A stretch of 9,063 nt of DNA from Desulfurococcales archaeon (lineage in GTDB: Archaea; Thermoproteota; Thermoprotei_A; Sulfolobales; NBVN01): NCBI GenBank assembly GCA_021160415.1, contig JAGHCP010000038.1, positions 1-9,063 of the forward strand, given 5' to 3'. The position numbers were made by a program, and so were the translations under genes. This document shows positions 4,892-9,063 of the stretch, piece by piece; the stretch's first letter is position 1, and each line of letters begins with the position of its first letter. Under the pieces are notes generated by a model. That model was not told where the DNA came from, did not search any database, and saw nothing but the letters and a program-made list of their open reading frames with translations.

Positions 4892-7660
4892 TCACTTCCT
4901 GTCCCAGAACCTCCGCGTCCTTAAGTACGTTCTCTCAGCCTCATAAATCCCCGAGTAGAAGGAGACGTCGTCGCGCTTCCCCAGAAGCCTCCTAGCGGTT
5001 CGGGGCCCCACACCCCTAGCCGCAAGCGCCTCCACAGCCCTCCGACCGTAAGTCAGCACGAGGTCTGCAGAGTCAAGAAGCTCCTCGAAAACCCTTCTCT
5101 CCTCACCGCTTAATGCGAACTTATACCTCCTACCGGCCTTCAGGCCCTTCACCACGACCTCGGAGACGTCGTCCCTGCCGAAGTAGGGAGCAATAAGGGA
5201 GTTACCGCATCGAGGGCACCTAATCCTTTCAGGCAGCTCAGATATCCTCGATACCCACGAATACCCGCAAACCATGCAGTAAAGACGCACCTCCTTACTC
5301 AGGAGCCTCCTCCTAACTAGCTCCGCGATCAGGTCCTTAGGTAGGTGGGTGCCTCTAACCCTGTCGAAACCTGCCGTCACCTTAAGGCCTTCACCCCCCA
5401 ACGGGGATGGGGAGGAGACCTCAATGAACTTCACACCCACCTTACCTCTCCTCACGCCTTCAAGGAGCTCCGCAAGCACACCGATATCCAGGTACTTAGT
5501 GAATGCCTCGTTAACGACCTCCGACCTGACGAGGGGGTCGTCAAAGTACTTCCTAATCAGCACCTTCACCACCTGGGAAGGTGCTTCCCTAGGTATAACG
5601 CCCAGCCTGGAGAGTACCTTATGGGTTAGCAACGCGCCGAGACCTGACCTCATAAGCATTTCCTTAACGCAGGAGGTGGGATCCAGCTTGAAGAGCGACT
5701 CCCTCACATTCCTCACTGCGGCATCTAGCGATATGTGCGGAGGGACCTCCAAGTAGACCCTGTAGGGATCCACCTTCACCCTCGGCTCGACACCTAAGTA
5801 CTTCACGAAGGGGTACGTGAGGAGGTATGAGAAAGCTCTGTTACCCCTGCTTCCAAGGCATGCATGCACTATAAGTAGCTGAGCGTGGCTACCTGAGACC
5901 GCCTCCACGAGGACCAGGCCTTCATGTGGGAGGGGGTACCCCCTCGACATGTGGGTCCTCACCAAGCCGCTTAAGTACTTCAGAAGCACTTCGTTCCCTA
6001 AATGCAGGAACTCCCTTGGGATGTGGTTAAGGGCTATGAGCCTCCTAAGACCGCATACCTCCCTCGCAACCTTATAGTCTACCGGGATGTTCTCACCAAC
6101 CCATGAAGGTATTAGGGCTTCCTCCCCACTAACCTCCTCTACGAAGACCTTGCTTTCCGAGTCATCGACCGCCAGAACCCTCCAAAGCCTGCCGGAAAGA
6201 ACTATGGTCGACCCCTCCGACACGCTTATCCTGACGAAGTCGCTGTCAAGCTTCCCCACAGTCCTGTATGTGAGGGAGTCGATAACTCTGTACTGCTCCG
6301 TGTCGACAATCATGGTCGTCCTGAGGTAGTAGAGCTTCCCTCTGAAGGTTGTTCGGAGCCCACCCCCCTCAAGCCTTAAGTACTTCATGAAGCTGAGCCT
6401 ATCGATCAGTTCATCGAAGGTCTCGCTTTCGAGATCCCTGTAAGGGTAGGACCTCCTAACGGTTTCGAAGGACTCATCAACCCCTAAGGAGCCGGTCTCC
6501 AGACCCATACCAACAACTACGTGGGCAAGCACGTCCAAGGAATTCCTGTAGGGCCTAACAACCTCGACATTGCCTGCCTTAGCCCTCCTAGCTATCACTA
6601 AGGACTCAAACATGTCATCGCCTGAAAGGTCCGTCACGATGAACCCCTTAGCCACCTCGCTGAATCTGTGGAGAGAGCGACCCACCCTCTGAACGAACTT
6701 CATGACCTGCCTCGGGGAGGAGGACTGGATCACGGCATTAACATCCCCCACGTCTATGCCGAGCTCTAAGCTCGATGTTGAGACGACGGCGTCAATGCTT
6801 CCTTCACGCAACTCCCTCTCAACCTCCTCCCTTTCAGCCCTAGCTAAGCTCCCGTGATGGACACGCACCTTCAGCCCAAGCGACCTCAGCTTAACGGCCA
6901 GCCACTCCGCCTCATCCCTAGTGTTGGTGAACACTAAGACCGGCTTGTTCTCCCTTATGAGTGAAGCTATTGCCTCAACCTTACCTTCAGGCGATGGGTT
7001 AGGGGCCACGACCTTGAGCTCGGAGTTCCTGACGCCGGGAACCTCAGCAATATCCACAACCTTATCCGGCGCTAAAGCCTCAGCAGCGAGCCGCACGTCA
7101 CCCACCGTAGCCGATAACGCGACCCTCTGGAACGGGCCGGCAACGTTCCTAAGCCTCTCAAGGTCTGCCAGGAGGTGCGTCCCCCTCTTGCTGCCGAGCA
7201 ACTCGTGGAACTCATCTATAACCACCCACCTCACGTGCTTCAGGTGCTCCCTCATACCCTCAGACACGAGCAGGTAAGCTAAGGTTTCCGGGGTCGTGAC
7301 GAGTATGTCAGGAGGTGACCTCACCACCGCCCTCCTAGCGCTTGCTGATGTGTCGCCGTGCCTCACCGCAACCTTAATCCCTACCTCCCTACCCAACCTC
7401 CTGATCCTTAGGAAGATGTCCCTGTTCAAAGCCCTCAGAGGGGTCACGTAAACAGCTGAAATCGGCTTCCTCCCCCTCTCCAGGAGCTCGGACATGATCG
7501 GTAGGAGTGCTGCTTCAGTCTTGCCTGAGCCTGTGGGAGCTGCTATTAAGACGTGCCTCCCCCTCAGGACTTTAGGTATGGCTAACTCCTGGATCTCCGT
7601 GAACTCCTTTATTCCCACCTTCCTCGCGGCCTTCAGTAGGCCTTCAGTAAGTCCCAGCAT
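4892..7660 (-). CDS. Lhr-type superfamily 2 helicase with C-terminal zinc ribbon
   Basis: A large ATP-dependent helicase acting on DNA or RNA; the archaeal Lhr/Lhr-like groups are linked to repair and RNA handling. Numbering is from the upstream TTG at 7669 (925 residues; subtract three for the ATG at 7660). First RecA domain: Q-motif (FTEIQ, Q27), Walker A PTGSGKT (45-51, K50), TPLRA (76-80), DEFH (152-155, the usual Lhr form being DEIH) and SAT (186-188). Second RecA domain: FTNT (247-250), the STSSLELGIDVG segment (298-308) and motif VI QRVGRSLHR (327-335), with Leu where many relatives have Gly. A winged helix and Lhr-core region follow (about 370-780). Then comes a zinc ribbon, C798-x2-C801-x16-C818-x2-C821, and a possible helix-hairpin-helix (GVGPRTARRLL, 886-896). 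The ATG at 7660 is preferred because a TATA-like element lies about 26 bases upstream. It is probably co-transcribed with serS. Confidence 0.92.
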   Translation of the reverse strand: MLGLTEGLLKAARKVGIKEFTEIQELAIPKVLRGRHVLIAAPTGSGKTEAALLPIMSELLERGRKPISAVYVTPLRALNRDIFLRIRRLGREVGIKVAVRHGDTSASARRAVVRSPPDILVTTPETLAYLLVSEGMREHLKHVRWVVIDEFHELLGSKRGTHLLADLERLRNVAGPFQRVALSATVGDVRLAAEALAPDKVVDIAEVPGVRNSELKVVAPNPSPEGKVEAIASLIRENKPVLVFTNTRDEAEWLAVKLRSLGLKVRVHHGSLARAEREEVERELREGSIDAVVSTSSLELGIDVGDVNAVIQSSSPRQVMKFVQRVGRSLHRFSEVAKGFIVTDLSGDDMFESLVIARRAKAGNVEVVRPYRNSLDVLAHVVVGMGLETGSLGVDESFETVRRSYPYRDLESETFDELIDRLSFMKYLRLEGGGLRTTFRGKLYYLRTTMIVDTEQYRVIDSLTYRTVGKLDSDFVRISVSEGSTIVLSGRLWRVLAVDDSESKVFVEEVSGEEALIPSWVGENIPVDYKVAREVCGLRRLIALNHIPREFLHLGNEVLLKYLSGLVRTHMSRGYPLPHEGLVLVEAVSGSHAQLLIVHACLGSRGNRAFSYLLTYPFVKYLGVEPRVKVDPYRVYLEVPPHISLDAAVRNVRESLFKLDPTSCVKEMLMRSGLGALLTHKVLSRLGVIPREAPSQVVKVLIRKYFDDPLVRSEVVNEAFTKYLDIGVLAELLEGVRRGKVGVKFIEVSSPSPLGGEGLKVTAGFDRVRGTHLPKDLIAELVRRRLLSKEVRLYCMVCGYSWVSRISELPERIRCPRCGNSLIAPYFGRDDVSEVVVKGLKAGRRYKFALSGEERRVFEELLDSADLVLTYGRRAVEALAARGVGPRTARRLLGKRDDVSFYSGIYEAERTYLRTRRFWDRK

Positions 7661-7669
7661 CTCCGACAA

Positions 7670-7717
7670 ACTTCCCTATGCTTAAATGCTTAATACTGTT
7701 GAGTAAGGTCTCATCAG
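7670..7717. promoter_or_regulatory. Divergent promoter with tandem TGCTTAA repeat
   Basis: This 48-base spacer separates the leftward helicase gene from the rightward membrane ATPase gene. TGCTTAAATGCTTAAT (7679-7694) is a direct repeat with 8-base period and the only A/T-rich stretch here. Read leftward (ATTAAGCATTTAAGCA), its centre is about 26 bases from the ATG at 7660; read rightward, the second copy is about 26 bases from the TTG at 7718. That is the normal distance from an archaeal TATA box to the transcription start, so both genes may have almost no leader. AAGGT (7705-7709) is a weak ribosome-binding site for the rightward gene. Confidence 0.5.
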
Positions 7718-9063
7718 TTGAGAGTCTTGGGTGAGGACGTCGAGATCCCTCTGGCGGCAGTGCTTTCAGCGATGAACGCCTTAGTGCTGGCGAGCGGTGG
7801 GAGTGGCTTAGGCATCCCCTCAATTGTTGCGTGGGTCGCCATCACAGCCGCAGGTTACGTATCGGCGAGAACGGGGAGGTTAACGGTGACCTTATCCGAG
7901 CTCCTCTCGCTAGGCATGATTTCCATCCTCACGTACTCCTGGGTTTCCGCTGAATTCATAATGCAGGAACTAGGGGTCATTGCGGCGCTGTTCTTCATAG
8001 GGTGGTTTCTCGGGTTAACGGTGGGGGGCCGGGGATTTCATTCGCCAAGGCTTGAGAAACCTAGGAGGGGCGTTCTCCCTGCATTCATCGGCGGTGTCGG
8101 CATAGTGATTACCGTTACGTCTGGGTGGAGTCTTCTAAGCAACTACGCGGGCTTACCATCACCCCCTGAAACCTTTCTCACACCTACCTTCATAGCGGCG
8201 TCTTCCCTGACGGCATTCTTCGCTGCATACTCGTCCGTGGCTAGAGGGATTAACTACCCGCTGAGCTCAGTCCTTTCCGCGGCTCTCGGTTTCTTCGGGC
8301 CTGTGACCCTCCCCCTGGCATTCTCGATACTCCCTAAGTGGGAGGAGGCCGTAACCCCTGCGGCAGGAGGCGTTGTTGTGGGGGAGGTTAAGGGTTCTTT
8401 GAAGGGTGGCTTAAGGCGTGGGGCTCCCGTAACGTTGACCTTCAACGTAGGTGAGGCGAACCACTTGGTTGTTTTAGGATCTTCAGGCGCCGGTAAAACA
8501 TCCGTGGTGAAGCAACTCCTTCAGGGGGCGGTGAGTGAGGGGCTCAACGCTGTAGTGATCGACTTTCACGGGGAGTACGCATCAGGAGTGTGTGAAGAGA
8601 TCAACGCAGCCGAGGAAAGGCTTAACCCAATAGCCCTCATGGGGAGGTCGGCTAATACGGCGGCGGAGGAGGTCTCCGACTCGTTAGCGAGGGCCTTCAG
8701 GTTGGGATCGCTTCAGAGGGCTGCCCTCCACCGCATTCTCCTCAATGCTTACGAGTTCTACGGTGAGGAAGTGACCCCGCACCTACTTCTCGACTATATC
8801 GCTGATCCTGAAACCCCTGAGGCTGTTGGGGTGGGTAAGGAGGTCGTTGCCTCTCTGCGGCCCTACATAGACTCACTGGCGGGGAAAGGCGTCACCTGGT
8901 TAAAACCGGAAGAGCTTCTCACAGGGTGTAAGGCTTTAAACCTCTCCAAGATTGAGAGTCCCTCCATGCAGGACCTCATCGCTGAAGCGATCATTCGGTC
9001 AGTGCACTACTTAAGGAGAGCTTCCCCCGACGTAACAATCCTGGTGGTTGAGGAGGCACATAG
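7718..9063 (+). CDS. Polytopic membrane protein fused to HerA/VirB4-like ATPase (3' end outside window)
   Basis: The frame is open from TTG 7718 to the window edge (448 codons) with no stop. Residues 1-207 contain about seven hydrophobic segments (near 11-30, 33-50, 60-80, 84-103, 119-140, 155-175, 183-205) separated by short charged loops. After a short beta-rich stretch (216-250) comes a P-loop domain: Walker A GSSGAGKTS (254-262, K260), IDFHGEY (281-287), which matches the D.HGEY motif of HerA-type ATPases, and Walker B ILVVEEAH (441-448) at the edge. HerA/VirB4/FtsK-class motors form hexamers that pump DNA or protein. Ordinary HerA is soluble and sits with nurA, mre11 and rad50, none of which is seen here. 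A transport role comparable to CedB or VirB4 is possible but not shown. Start: an upstream in-frame TGA at 7700-7702 limits the choice to TTG 7718, TTG 7727 or GTG 7760; 7718 best fits the TATA spacing. The C-terminal third or so is missing. Confidence 0.85.
   Translation, partial: MRVLGEDVEIPLAAVLSAMNALVLASGGSGLGIPSIVAWVAITAAGYVSARTGRLTVTLSELLSLGMISILTYSWVSAEFIMQELGVIAALFFIGWFLGLTVGGRGFHSPRLEKPRRGVLPAFIGGVGIVITVTSGWSLLSNYAGLPSPPETFLTPTFIAASSLTAFFAAYSSVARGINYPLSSVLSAALGFFGPVTLPLAFSILPKWEEAVTPAAGGVVVGEVKGSLKGGLRRGAPVTLTFNVGEANHLVVLGSSGAGKTSVVKQLLQGAVSEGLNAVVIDFHGEYASGVCEEINAAEERLNPIALMGRSANTAAEEVSDSLARAFRLGSLQRAALHRILLNAYEFYGEEVTPHLLLDYIADPETPEAVGVGKEVVASLRPYIDSLAGKGVTWLKPEELLTGCKALNLSKIESPSMQDLIAEAIIRSVHYLRRASPDVTILVVEEAH

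Noticed and set aside
4836..4895. Twenty-residue Cys-containing N-terminal extension of SerRS as a functional metal site
   Set aside because: Only two Cys, spaced CX6C, and the normal SerRS start lies downstream with a promoter-like element; it is more simply an untranslated leader or spacer.
5349..5756. 135-residue plus-strand frame inside the helicase gene
   Set aside because: Antisense shadow of the helicase; low-complexity Ser/Thr/Pro/Leu composition and no motif.
6921..7277. 118-residue plus-strand frame inside the helicase gene
   Set aside because: Antisense to the conserved RecA domains; Ser/Thr/Leu-rich shadow without family features.
8254..8445. 63-residue minus-strand frame
   Set aside because: Lies opposite the continuous membrane-ATPase reading frame and has no start context of its own.
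7718..9063. Standard HerA of a HerA-NurA-Mre11-Rad50 repair operon
   Set aside because: The long membrane domain and the absence of nurA, mre11 and rad50 in the window do not fit the soluble repair HerA.

Overview
The window looks like a chromosomal segment of an archaeon, most likely a thermophilic member of the Thermoproteota/TACK group, though I cannot name the lineage. The evidence is an archaeal-type serine hydroxymethyltransferase, a large archaeal Lhr-type helicase with a zinc ribbon, a seryl-tRNA synthetase with archaeal signature variants, a HerA-superfamily ATPase, A/T-rich TATA/BRE-like elements 25-35 bases before starts, several TTG/GTG start contexts, heavy AGG arginine use and very tight gene packing. 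No tRNA, rRNA, CRISPR array or insertion sequence was seen.

Layout. (1) 1-318 (+): the end of a secreted, sequon-rich protein whose start lies outside the window, in visibly A/T-richer DNA, followed by a T-rich likely terminator. (2) 392-2466 (+): a two-gene operon, glyA (SHMT) and a creatininase-family amidohydrolase, joined by an ATGA stop/start overlap. (3) 2463-3119 (-): a winged-helix/coiled-coil DNA-binding protein that converges on the operon with a 4-base overlap, and is divergent from (4) 3193-3456 (+), a small 87-residue protein of unknown function. Their 73-base spacer contains two short perfect inverted repeats. (5) 3459-7660 (-): serS and, upstream of it, the Lhr-type helicase gene; serS ends only two bases from the small gene. 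(6) 7718-9063 (+): a gene running off the right edge, divergent from the helicase gene, encoding about seven transmembrane segments followed by a HerA/VirB4-like P-loop ATPase domain.

How the genes may work together. SHMT supplies glycine and one-carbon units, and the coupled creatininase-family enzyme probably acts on an amide or formamide substrate in a linked small-molecule pathway. SerRS is translation housekeeping; the helicase acts on nucleic acids in repair or RNA processing and probably shares a transcript with serS. The most unusual element is the polytopic membrane protein fused to a HerA-like motor, which suggests movement of DNA or protein at the membrane. The small gene beside the winged-helix gene may be an autoregulated pair. 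Both convergent junctions leave no room for a conventional terminator.
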